From Solirubrobacteraceae bacterium (GTDB lineage: Bacteria > Actinomycetota > Thermoleophilia > Solirubrobacterales > Solirubrobacteraceae): a stretch of DNA of 64,000 nucleotides. Both the position numbers and the translations under genes were made by a program. Shown piece by piece: positions 7,698-15,329 of this stretch (position 1 is the stretch's first letter; every line of letters begins with the position of its first letter). Location of the stretch: assembly GCA_023230855.1 (NCBI GenBank), contig JALNWQ010000014.1:53167-117166 (forward strand), in the 5' to 3' direction. The notes below the pieces were generated by a model. The model was not told the DNA's origin and did not search any database. It was given only the letters and a program-made list of their open reading frames with translations.

Positions 7698-9350
7698 TCA
7701 CCTGGAGGCGTCTGGCGTTGCGGCGCCGATCGGCAGGCGGGCGTCACGGCCCGCCCCGGCGACGCCGCCGGCCCCGACGACGTCGCCCTCCCCGACGATG
7801 TCGCCCGCCCCGGCGGCGCCGCCGGCCCCGCCGCCCGCCGTGGCGTCGGACGCGCCGTCGACCCCGACGACGACGTCCCGCTCCCTCCCGCCGAGCAGCA
7901 GGACGACGAGCAGCCCGGCGACGACCATGACGCCGGCCTGGACGCGGAAGGCGTGGGTGAAGCCGTCGGTCAGGGCCTGGGGGATCGGGGAGCCGGTCGC
8001 CAGGGCGTCGCCGGTCGTCGTCGTCGCGATCGTCACCATCACCGCGATGCCGATCGCCCCGCCCACCTGCTGACCGGTGGTGAGCAGCGCCGACGCGAGG
8101 CCGCCGTCGCGGTCCTCGGCGCCGCCGGTCGCGGTCTCCATGAGCAGCACGAAGCCGATCCCCAGGCCGACGCCGGTGAGGAGCAGGCCGGGCAGCAGGT
8201 GACCGACGTAGGAGCTGGTCGGGGTGAGCGCGCTGAGGACGAGGAGCCCCGCCGCGGCGGTCGCCAGGCCGACTCCGACCGGGATCCGCCGGTCGACGGA
8301 GCCGAGCCACCGTCCCGCGACGACCGACCCGACGCCCATCATCGTGCTGAACGGGAGGAACGCCGCACCGGTCTGCAGCGCCCCCCAGCCGAGCACGCGC
8401 TGCATGTACAGCGTGAGGAAGAAGAACATCGCGAGGAGCCCGGCCGCTCCGAGGAACACCGCCCCGTTGGCCACCATCGCCCGCCGGCGACGCAGCACCG
8501 TCACGGGCAGGAGCGGCGACGCCGACCGGCGCTCGCTCAGGGCGAACAGGGCGCCGAGGACGGCCGTCGCCGCGAATCCGACGAGCGTGCGGGTGGACGC
8601 CCAGCCGGCGTGCTCGGTCTCGACGACGGTGAACACGAGCAGGAGGAGGCCGAGCGTGCCGAGGAGCGCCCCGACGACGTTGGGCGACGTCCGCGCGGAC
8701 GACAGCTCGTCAGCCGGGATGGTGCGCGGCACGAGCAGCAGCGCGGTGGCGGCGACCGGCAGGTTGATGAAGAAGATCCAGCGCCAGTCGAACGCCTCGA
8801 CGATCGCGCCGCCGAGGAGCAGGCCCGACGCGGCGCCGATCCCGATGAGGCTCGCCCACACCGCCAGCGCGCGGGCGCGGGCCGGACCCTCGGCGTACGT
8901 CGCGAGGATGATCGCGAGCGCGGCGGGCGACAGGAGCGCGGCGGCGAGGCCCTGCAGGGCGCGCGCCGCGACGAGGACCTCGGCCGACCACGCCGCGCCG
9001 CAGAGCGCCGAGGCGAGCGCGAACGCGGCCAGCGCGACGACGAACATCCGGCGGGCCCCGACGCGGTCGGCGATGCGGCCCCCGATGAGGAGGAACCCGC
9101 CGAAGGTCAGGAAGTACGCGTTGACGACCCACGACAGCGACGACTCGGTGAACCCGAGCTCGGTCTGGATCGTCGGCAGCGCGACGTTGACGATCGTGTC
9201 GTCGAGGATGAGCGTGAACTGGGCCACGCACGCCAGCAGCAGGACGGCCACGGAGGCGGTGGCCGCCGCACGGCGGGTCTGACCGTCGGTCGGGGGATGG
9301 GGCACGGGGGACTCCGGACGCTGGTGGGGACGGGCTGCTGCGTTTGGCAC
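7698..9350 (-). CDS. DHA2-family (EmrB/QacA-type) 14-TM MFS efflux transporter
   Basis: A drug:proton antiporter-like membrane protein of about 550 residues. Motifs include LDDTIVNVALPTIQTELGF in TM1, GGRIADRVGARR (motif A), and WRWIFFINLP (motif C-like region). The C-terminal ~45 residues after the last helix are Gly/Ala/Asp/Val low complexity, unusual for the family. Start taken at GTG 9350; GTG 9305 is the alternative. It is divergent from a TetR gene with a perfect palindrome between them, so it is probably repressed by that regulator and induced by an unknown ligand. Confidence 0.9.
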   Translation of the reverse strand: MPNAAARPHQRPESPVPHPPTDGQTRRAAATASVAVLLLACVAQFTLILDDTIVNVALPTIQTELGFTESSLSWVVNAYFLTFGGFLLIGGRIADRVGARRMFVVALAAFALASALCGAAWSAEVLVAARALQGLAAALLSPAALAIILATYAEGPARARALAVWASLIGIGAASGLLLGGAIVEAFDWRWIFFINLPVAATALLLVPRTIPADELSSARTSPNVVGALLGTLGLLLLVFTVVETEHAGWASTRTLVGFAATAVLGALFALSERRSASPLLPVTVLRRRRAMVANGAVFLGAAGLLAMFFFLTLYMQRVLGWGALQTGAAFLPFSTMMGVGSVVAGRWLGSVDRRIPVGVGLATAAAGLLVLSALTPTSSYVGHLLPGLLLTGVGLGIGFVLLMETATGGAEDRDGGLASALLTTGQQVGGAIGIAVMVTIATTTTGDALATGSPIPQALTDGFTHAFRVQAGVMVVAGLLVVLLLGGRERDVVVGVDGASDATAGGGAGGAAGAGDIVGEGDVVGAGGVAGAGRDARLPIGAATPDASR

Positions 9351-9356
9351 AACGAT

Positions 9357-9372
9357 TTCTACAGTTGTAGAA
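9357..9372. promoter_or_regulatory. TetR operator
   Basis: Perfect 16-base palindrome TTCTACA-GT-TGTAGAA between the divergent tetR and MFS genes. It lies 7-22 bases upstream of the MFS start and is strikingly AT-rich for this genome. It is the expected type of site for the adjacent TetR dimer. Confidence 0.7.
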
Positions 9373-9401
9373 GATCGTTCGGCGATCGTCAAGCGGTCTG
9401 C

Positions 9402-9407
9402 GATACT
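9402..9407 (+). promoter_or_regulatory. -10 element GATACT of tetR
   Basis: GATACT lies 7 bases before the ATG at 9415, the spacing seen for other leaderless starts in the window. Confidence 0.5.
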
Positions 9408-9414
9408 CGGGGCG

Positions 9415-10008
9415 ATGGCCCGTGCATCCGAGCCCGCCGACCGCCGTGCCCGCCTGCTGGAGGAGGCGCTCGCGCTCGTGGCCGTGGGGGGCCTGGCGGC
9501 GGTGACGCATCGGGCGGTCGAGCGTGCGGCGGGAGCCCCGCACGGCTCGGTCACGTACTACTTCGGCAGTCGCGACGGGCTCGTCGACGCGATGGTCGAC
9601 CACCTCGTCGAGCGGTGCGAGGAGCGGGTCAGCGGGATCGCGCGCGAGATCGCCATGGCGCTCGCCCCGCGCGGCGCCACGCTCGACGTCGCGCCGTTCG
9701 TCGCGGCCATCACCGCATGGATGGACGCCGACCGCGACCTGCAGCTCGCCCGGCTGGAGCTCGAGCTCGAGGCCATCCGGGAGCCGCGGATCCGGGCGCG
9801 GATGACCGACGCCGGCCGGGTGTTCTGGCGGATGTGCGAGCCGCTTGCGCTCGCGCTGGGATCGCCGGACCCCGAGCGCGACGGACGGGCCCTGGCGGCG
9901 ATGGTCGACGGGCTGCTCGTCGACCGGCTCGCGCACGATCCCGCGTCGGACGACGTCATCGGGTCGGCGCTGACGCACCTGCTGCGGTCCTGGGCCACGG
10001 AGTCGTGA
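9415..10008 (+). CDS. TetR-family transcriptional repressor
   Basis: A 197-residue regulator. The N-terminal helix-turn-helix spans about residues 10-56 (LLEEALALVAVGGLAAVTHR, then GSVTYYFGSRDGLV, a typical TetR recognition helix end). The C-terminal helical part is the ligand and dimerisation domain and gives no clue to the ligand. It is divergently arranged with the DHA2 exporter, which it most likely controls together with its own gene through the palindrome at 9357-9372. Confidence 0.9.
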   Translation: MARASEPADRRARLLEEALALVAVGGLAAVTHRAVERAAGAPHGSVTYYFGSRDGLVDAMVDHLVERCEERVSGIAREIAMALAPRGATLDVAPFVAAITAWMDADRDLQLARLELELEAIREPRIRARMTDAGRVFWRMCEPLALALGSPDPERDGRALAAMVDGLLVDRLAHDPASDDVIGSALTHLLRSWATES

Positions 10009-10068
10009 CCGGTCGCGCCGTCCGGCGTCACGGGCGGCCGTCGGCGTGGGGGGGTGGTGCAATTGGTA

Positions 10069-10094
10069 AATCCTGACCCGGATTGATATATATA
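10069..10094 (+). promoter_or_regulatory. Inverted repeat plus AT-rich -10 region
   Basis: AATCC-N6-GGATT (10069-10084) is followed directly by TATATATA (10087-10094), 5-7 bases before the ATG at 10100. In such G+C-rich DNA this is a clear promoter with a possible operator overlapping the -35 region. Confidence 0.5.
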
Positions 10095-10099
10095 CGGCC

Positions 10100-11017
10100 A
10101 TGGCCGCGGCGATCGACCTCCAGCAGCAGGTGTGGCCGGCGGCCTTCCTCGACGCGCTCGCCCGGCGGGAGGCGGGTCCGCGCGCCCGTCGCCGCGACGA
10201 CGGGACGTGGGTCGTGCGGGGGGACGGCGGGGTGGTCGTCGAGCTGGGCGAGCGCGAGCTCTGCCTCCACCGCCGGAGCGGGGCGCTCTTCGCCGCCGGG
10301 ATCGACCGGGCCCTGTTCGTCCCCCCGCTCGAGCTCGGGATCGACGCCCTGCCCGACGGCGAGGGGCGCCGGCTTCTCGACGCGTGGCTCGCCGGTGCGC
10401 TCGATGCGGGCTCCCGGTTCGGGGCCTGGGCCGGGATCGCCCGCGACGCCCCGACGTCCGACGTCACGGCGGCGCTGCGGCGCGGGGCCGTGGGGCTCGC
10501 GGTCGCGGCCGACCTCCTCGTCGACGCCGACGCCTTCGATCGCGCGTCGTCCGTGCTCGACGCGCTCGCCCGTGCCGGTCGGCCGCTCCTCGTCCACGGC
10601 GGTCGCGGTGGGGACGGGGACCTGCGGCGCGCGTGGCGCGCGTGGGTCGGCCACGGCGCCGGCGCCCGGCCGACCCTGCGGGTCGCGTTCGCCGCGCTCG
10701 CGGGCGGAGCGCCGGTCGCGGAGCCGGCGGGCGACGTCGCCGACCGGACCTTCTACCTCACCTCGCACGCCGCGCCGTCGGCGATCGCCGACGCCGTGGG
10801 CGCCGTCGGGATCGATCGGGTCGCCTTCGGCAGTGGGCGGCCCGCCGTGCCGGCGACGGCGCAGCACGTCCCGCCCGTCCGCGGGGTGGAGGAGGGCGCG
10901 CTCGTCCGCGACGCCGCGGCCGCGGTGCTCGCGACGCGGGTCGCGCGGGCGGCCGACGCGGGCGTCGTCCCCGATCGGGCGTGGGCGTCGACCGGGCCGG
11001 TCGCGATGGCCGCTTGA
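10100..11017 (+). CDS. Amidohydrolase-like protein with degenerate metal site
   Basis: The 305-residue product resembles the amidohydrolase_2 (TIM-barrel) family in length and in its opening, IDLQQQVWPAAFLDALARR. In active relatives the opening is of the form D-x-H-x-H-x-W/hP. Here both histidines are glutamines, and the C-terminal FGSDxP-type aspartate is replaced (FGSGRPAVP). One histidine remains in LLVHGG. The protein probably cannot bind the usual zinc pair and may be a non-enzymatic or repurposed member. It is transcribed towards the Rieske-sufB-sufD operon but is separated from it by 176 bases that contain two iron-box-like sites. Function unknown. Confidence 0.55.
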   Translation: MAAAIDLQQQVWPAAFLDALARREAGPRARRRDDGTWVVRGDGGVVVELGERELCLHRRSGALFAAGIDRALFVPPLELGIDALPDGEGRRLLDAWLAGALDAGSRFGAWAGIARDAPTSDVTAALRRGAVGLAVAADLLVDADAFDRASSVLDALARAGRPLLVHGGRGGDGDLRRAWRAWVGHGAGARPTLRVAFAALAGGAPVAEPAGDVADRTFYLTSHAAPSAIADAVGAVGIDRVAFGSGRPAVPATAQHVPPVRGVEEGALVRDAAAAVLATRVARAADAGVVPDRAWASTGPVAMAA

Positions 11018-11027
11018 GTCGTCCGGA

Positions 11028-11041
11028 TTAGGGTGCCCTTG
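11028..11041 (+). promoter_or_regulatory. Iron-box-like site 1 upstream of the sufB operon
   Basis: TTAGG-GTGC-CCTTG, two mismatches to TTAGG-N4-CCTAA in the right half. It is one of a pair spaced 33 bases apart (about three helical turns). Confidence 0.45.
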
Positions 11042-11060
11042 CACGCGGCCGCGCGGTGGG

Positions 11061-11074
11061 TTAGGGTACCCGAG
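11061..11074 (+). promoter_or_regulatory. Iron-box-like site 2 upstream of the sufB operon
   Basis: TTAGG-GTAC-CCGAG; the left half is perfect and the right half is weak. It lies about 47 bases upstream of the TACAAT -10. Confidence 0.4.
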
Positions 11075-11120
11075 CTTCGCGCGGCCGGACGGGCCGCGGC
11101 GTCTTCGCCTGCCGTATCGG

Positions 11121-11126
11121 TACAAT
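11121..11126 (+). promoter_or_regulatory. -10 element TACAAT of the Rieske-sufB-sufD operon
   Basis: TACAAT is close to the sigma-A -10 consensus and is followed by a leader of about 60 bases to the first gene, so this operon is leadered unlike many neighbours. No good TTGACA-like -35 is seen at 16-18 bases. Confidence 0.5.
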
Positions 11127-11193
11127 TCCTGCCGTAGGCATCGGACTTGCGTCAGGGCGCGACCGTCGGTCGCCGGAGCCCTGCGTCGCGCCG

Positions 11194-11532
11194 GTGCCGG
11201 AGGAACCGATCGCCGCCGTGCCGCTCATCGACGTCTGCCCCCTCTCCGACCTGCCGCCCGGCGCGCGGGTGACCCTGGAGCACGACCTCACGGACATCGT
11301 CGTCGTCAACTGCGGCGGCGAGATCCTCGCGATCGAGGACCGCTGCAGCCACGACGACGGGCCGCTCGGCGAGGGCCCGCTCGACGTCGCCGCCTGCACC
11401 CTCGAGTGCCCGCGGCACGGATCCCTCTTCGACCTGCGCACCGGCCGGCCGCGCACGCTACCCGCGTACCAACCGGTCGACACCTTTCCCGTCGTCGTCG
11501 ACGGGGACATCATCAAGCTGGAGGTGGACTGA
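11194..11532 (+). CDS. Rieske [2Fe-2S] ferredoxin of the SUF operon
   Basis: A 112-residue soluble Rieske protein. The cluster ligands are C51 and H53 (CSH) and C72 and H75 (CPRHG); the second half GSLFDLRTGR is typical of NirD/biphenyl-type Rieske ferredoxins. It likely carries electrons for cluster assembly or is a recipient of it. The stop overlaps the sufB start (TGATG), which indicates tight coupling, and such Rieske genes are common in actinobacterial suf operons. Start at GTG 11194 or at GTG 11218; neither has an ideal SD. Confidence 0.9.
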   Translation: MPEEPIAAVPLIDVCPLSDLPPGARVTLEHDLTDIVVVNCGGEILAIEDRCSHDDGPLGEGPLDVAACTLECPRHGSLFDLRTGRPRTLPAYQPVDTFPVVVDGDIIKLEVD

Positions 11533-12989
11533 TGGCCACGCCCCCCGAGACCGAGATCCCGACGAAGGTCCTCACCGAGGAGGAGGCGTCGCTCCGGGAC
11601 TTCAACGCCGACTACACCGAGAAGTACGGCTTCCACGACGCCGAGAACTACCTCTACAAGGCGCCGAAGGGCATCAACCCCGAGATCGTCGAGAAGATCT
11701 CGGAGTTCAAGCAGGAGCCGCAGTGGATGCGGGACTTCCGCCTCAAGGCGTACGAGTACTTCGACGCGCGGCCGCAGCCGACCTGGGGCAGCCCGATGCT
11801 CGCCGAGGTCGACTACGACGACATCCACTACTTCGTCCGCGCGTCCGAGCGCGCCGAGCGGTCGTGGGACGACGTCCCCGAGGACGTCAAGAAGACCTTC
11901 GACCGGCTCGGCATCCCCGAGGCGGAGCGCAAGTTCCTCGCCGGCGTCGGCGCGCAGTACGAGTCCGAGGTCGTCTACCACCAGGTGAACGAGGAGCTCG
12001 AGAAGCAGGGCGTCATCTTCATGGACATGGACACCGCGCTCCGTGAGCACGAGGACCTCGTCCGGGAGTACTTCGCCACCGTCATCCCGCCGAACGACAA
12101 CAAGCTCGCCGCGCTGAACAGCTCGGTCTGGTCGGGCGGGTCGTTCGTCTACGTGCCGCCGGGCGTGCACGTCGAGATGCCCCTGCAGGCCTACTTCCGG
12201 ATCAACACCGAGAACATGGGCCAGTTCGAGCGGACGCTCATCATCGCCGACGAGGGCTCCTACGTGCACTACGTCGAGGGCTGCACCGCCCCGACGTACT
12301 CCAGCTCGTCGCTGCACTCCGCGGTCGTCGAGCTCATCGCCAAGCCCGGTGCGCGCATCCGCTACACGACCGTCCAGAACTGGTCGAACAACGTCTTCAA
12401 CCTCGTGACGAAGCGCGCGATCGCCGAGCGCGACGCGACCGTCGAGTGGGTCGACTGCAACCTCGGCTCCAAGCTCACGATGAAGTACCCCGCCGTCTAC
12501 CTCATGGGCGAGCGCGCCCACGGCGAGGTCCTGTCGATCGCGTTCGCCGGCCACGGCCAGCACCAGGACGCCGGGGCGAAGATCGTCCACGCCGCGCCCA
12601 ACACGACGTCGAACATCTTCGCCAAGTCGATCTCGAAGGACGGCGGACGGTCGAGCTACCGCGGCCTGCTCGAGGTCGGCAAGGGCGCGGTGGGCTCGAA
12701 GTCCCAGGTCGTCTGCGACGCGCTGCTGCTCGACCCGCGGTCGCGCACCGACACGTGGCCGACGATCCGGATCGACGAGGACGAGGTCGACATCGGCCAC
12801 GAGGCGTCGGTGACGAAGGTCGGCGAGGAGCAGCTGTTCTACCTCCAGTCGCACGGCCTGCCCGAGGACGAGGCGGCGAAGCTCATCGTCAACGGGTTCA
12901 TCGAGCCGATCGTCAAGGAGCTGCCGATGGAGTACGCGGTCGAGATGAACCGGCTCATCGAGCTGCAGATGGAGGGCTCGATCGGATGA
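11532..12989 (+). CDS. sufB: SufB, Fe-S cluster scaffold subunit
   Basis: A 485-residue scaffold of the SufBC2D complex on which clusters are built. Typical segments are YGFHDAENYLYKAPKGI at the N-terminus, WSGGSFVYVPPGVHVEMPLQ, YVHYVEGCTAP with the conserved cysteine, and the C-terminal LFYLQSHGL. It has no intein, which some actinobacterial SufB proteins contain. Coupled to the Rieske gene upstream (TGATG) and to sufD downstream (ATGA). Confidence 0.97.
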   Translation: MATPPETEIPTKVLTEEEASLRDFNADYTEKYGFHDAENYLYKAPKGINPEIVEKISEFKQEPQWMRDFRLKAYEYFDARPQPTWGSPMLAEVDYDDIHYFVRASERAERSWDDVPEDVKKTFDRLGIPEAERKFLAGVGAQYESEVVYHQVNEELEKQGVIFMDMDTALREHEDLVREYFATVIPPNDNKLAALNSSVWSGGSFVYVPPGVHVEMPLQAYFRINTENMGQFERTLIIADEGSYVHYVEGCTAPTYSSSSLHSAVVELIAKPGARIRYTTVQNWSNNVFNLVTKRAIAERDATVEWVDCNLGSKLTMKYPAVYLMGERAHGEVLSIAFAGHGQHQDAGAKIVHAAPNTTSNIFAKSISKDGGRSSYRGLLEVGKGAVGSKSQVVCDALLLDPRSRTDTWPTIRIDEDEVDIGHEASVTKVGEEQLFYLQSHGLPEDEAAKLIVNGFIEPIVKELPMEYAVEMNRLIELQMEGSIG

Positions 12990-14260
12990 CCGCGACCGTC
13001 GCCCCCGAGCCGGTCTGGCTCGCCGCCCTGCGGAGCGGCGCCGCCGCCGCGCTGCCCGACGTGCCGATGCCGGAGTTCCGTGGGACCCCGGGCTGGGAGT
13101 TCACGGAGATCCCGGAGCTCGACCTCGACGCGTACCCGGCCGCCCAGACCGCGGACGCGTCGCTCGTCGGGTCGGTCGCCGAGGACGCCCCGCGCGTCTT
13201 CGACCACCTGCCCGACGGCACGCTGCGGTTGACGCAGGTCGACCACGCGGTGGTGCCCGAGGCGTCGACCGCGTCCTCCGGCGCCCTGGTGCTCCCGCTC
13301 GACGTCGCGGCGGCCGAGCATCCCGACCTCGTCGAGCCGCACCTCGGCCGGATCGAGACGGCCCGCACGCCGTTCACCGTCCGCAACGACCGGGACTGGA
13401 CCGGTGGGTTCTTCGTCCACGTGCCGCGCGGCGTGCGGCTCGAGGCCCCGGTGCTGCTCACGCTCGTCCAGGACCAGGCGGGGCACACGGTCGCCCCCCG
13501 CACGCTCATCGTCCTCGAGGAGGGGGCGGAGGCCGAGGTCTGGTCGCAGACCGTGTCGTCGTCGCCCGGGCTCGAGGCGCTCGTCAACGGGATCGTCGAG
13601 ATCCACGTCGGACAGAACGCCCGGCTGCGGTTCGTCGACGTGCAGGACCTGTCGGAGAAGAGCTGGATCTTCGGGGCGCAGCGCGCGACGATCGAGCGCG
13701 ACGGCTGGATGGACTGGATCACCCTCGGCCTCGGCGCCGCCAAGGGCAAGGTGTTCCAGGAGACGTCGCTCGACGGGCCCGGGGCGCACGGTCGCGTGAC
13801 CGGTGGCTACGCCACGCACGGCCGTCAGCACCTCGACTTCGACACGTACCAGACCCATGCGGCGGTCAACACGACGTCGGACCTCGCGTTCCGCGGGGTG
13901 CTCGCCGAGCGCTCGCATGCGGTGTGGCGCGGCATGATCAAGGTCGACGAGGGCGCGCAGAAGACCGACGCGTTCCAGGAGTCGCGCAACCTGCTCCTCA
14001 CCCGCAAGGCGCACGCGGACGCGATCCCCGGCCTGGAGATCTCGGCCGACGACGTCGCCTGCACGCACGCGGCCGCGATCGCCCGGATCGACCCCGAGCA
14101 GTTGTTCTACCTGCGCAGCCACGGGCTGCCCGGCAACGCCGCCCGACGGCTCGTCATCGAGGGCTTCCTCGCCGAGCTCGTCACGCGGTTCGAGGAGGGC
14201 CCGGTTCGCGAGGCCCTCGGCGAGGTGCTCCAGCAGCGCCTCGAGCGCATCCTCGGCTGA
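12986..14260 (+). CDS. sufD: SufD, Fe-S assembly complex subunit
   Basis: A 424-residue SufD, partner of SufB. It shows the beta-helix core, FFVHVPRGVRLEAPVLL, and the C-terminal EQLFYLRSHGLPGNAARRL motif shared with SufB. The start overlaps the sufB stop as ATGA. sufC, which must bind this subunit, is about 12 kb upstream in another transcription unit. Confidence 0.95.
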   Translation: MTATVAPEPVWLAALRSGAAAALPDVPMPEFRGTPGWEFTEIPELDLDAYPAAQTADASLVGSVAEDAPRVFDHLPDGTLRLTQVDHAVVPEASTASSGALVLPLDVAAAEHPDLVEPHLGRIETARTPFTVRNDRDWTGGFFVHVPRGVRLEAPVLLTLVQDQAGHTVAPRTLIVLEEGAEAEVWSQTVSSSPGLEALVNGIVEIHVGQNARLRFVDVQDLSEKSWIFGAQRATIERDGWMDWITLGLGAAKGKVFQETSLDGPGAHGRVTGGYATHGRQHLDFDTYQTHAAVNTTSDLAFRGVLAERSHAVWRGMIKVDEGAQKTDAFQESRNLLLTRKAHADAIPGLEISADDVACTHAAAIARIDPEQLFYLRSHGLPGNAARRLVIEGFLAELVTRFEEGPVREALGEVLQQRLERILG

Positions 14261-14291
14261 CCTCTCACGGGGTCGGCGCCCGAACGCGGCA

Positions 14292-14322
14292 GCGCCCCGG
14301 ATCACGAGGTGATCCGGGGCGC
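14292..14322. terminator. Terminator hairpin after sufD
   Basis: Perfect 14-bp stem (GCGCCCCGGATCAC and its complement) with a GAG loop, starting 31 bases after the sufD stop. There is no T tract, as is common in very G+C-rich actinobacteria. Confidence 0.75.
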
Positions 14323-14374
14323 GGAAGCGGACGATTGCTGTGCCTTGCTGCACGCCCCGGTTCGGTGGAGCCCT

Positions 14375-14408
14375 CGCTCCGGGCCACTCGGGGGAGTGGC
14401 CCGGAGCG
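14375..14408. repeat. Second perfect hairpin in the sufD-RTX gap
   Basis: Perfect 15-bp stem (CGCTCCGGGCCACTC and complement) with a GGGG loop, 52 bases after the first hairpin. The gap from 14261 to 14636 holds three hairpins (the third at 14520-14542) and no gene I can support. Confidence 0.6.
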
Positions 14409-14519
14409 CCTGGTGACGTGGACGGGATCCGGTGCGGGACGGGCCGTGGCTCCATCGAGGAGGCCGCGACTACGTCCTTTATGCCGCACCGGGCCGCGGC
14501 CGTGGGGTGGATCTCACGT

Positions 14520-14542
14520 CGTCCTCATGTTCGGTGAGGACG
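14520..14542. repeat. Third hairpin in the sufD-RTX gap
   Basis: 8-bp stem CGTCCTCA/TGAGGACG with a 7-base loop. It may lie in the leader of the RTX-protein transcript. Confidence 0.4.
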
Positions 14543-14636
14543 GCCTCATGATTCGCGGGCTCCGGTCGACGACGTTCATGAGCGCCCGGTGAGACTCCGG
14601 CTCCGACCGGCCCCGGCCGCGACGGGTGCTGTCACG

Positions 14637-15329
14637 ATGCAGTTGGCCCGCCCCGTCCCTCAGGTCACCCTCTTGTCCCGCGTCCACCAGATCCTCGTCG
14701 CGGCCCTCGCCGCGTGCGTGCTCGGCTTCGGGTCGGCGGTCCCCGCGGCCTCGTCCGCGTCGCCCGAGGGCGCGCGGTTCGCGAAGATCGCCAAGAAGCA
14801 GCACGCGAAGCGGGCGAAGCAGCAACGCGCCAAGGCCAAGCATCGACGCACCAAGGCGCAGGAGCGACGGGCCAAGGCGAAGCGGCAGCGCGCCAAGCGG
14901 TCGTCCCGCAAGCGACGGTCGAAGCGCGGCAAGAGCCTCAACCGATCCCGATCGCGGTCGTCGGTGTCGCTCACCGGCACCGACGGCAACGACCGGATCA
15001 CCGGTGGTCGAGGCAACGACCGGATCGTCGGCCGTGGCGGCAACGACCGACTGTACGGCGGTCCCGGCAACGACCTCATCATCGGTGACGGTGGCAACGA
15101 CCGGATCGACGGCGGCTCGGGCGACGACACCCTGCTCGGCGGCTCCGGCAACGACCGGATCGACGGCGGCTCGGGGCGCGACACGATCGCGGCCGGCGCC
15201 GGCAACGACCGGATCGACGTCCACGACGGTGAGCGGGACCGGGTGAGCTGCGGTCCCGGTCGCGACACGGTGACCGCCGATCGGCACGACATCATCAGTC
15301 GCGACTGTGAGCGCGTCAAGATCCGCTGA
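14637..15329 (+). CDS. Secreted RTX-repeat protein with a highly basic linker
   Basis: A 230-residue product from ATG 14637 (GTG 14589 is possible). A signal peptide covers about residues 15-43. Residues about 48-105 are almost entirely Lys/Arg/Ala/Gln (AKRAKQQRAKAKHRR style). The rest is a run of about nine hemolysin-type calcium-binding nonapeptides of the G-G-x-G-N-D-x-h form (GGRGNDRIV, GGPGNDLII, GGSGDDTLL). A calcium-folded beta-roll outside the cell, held by a positively charged stretch to anionic wall polymer, is the likely picture; the role is unknown. Its 3' end overlaps the response-regulator start by 23 bases. Confidence 0.75.
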   Translation: MQLARPVPQVTLLSRVHQILVAALAACVLGFGSAVPAASSASPEGARFAKIAKKQHAKRAKQQRAKAKHRRTKAQERRAKAKRQRAKRSSRKRRSKRGKSLNRSRSRSSVSLTGTDGNDRITGGRGNDRIVGRGGNDRLYGGPGNDLIIGDGGNDRIDGGSGDDTLLGGSGNDRIDGGSGRDTIAAGAGNDRIDVHDGERDRVSCGPGRDTVTADRHDIISRDCERVKIR

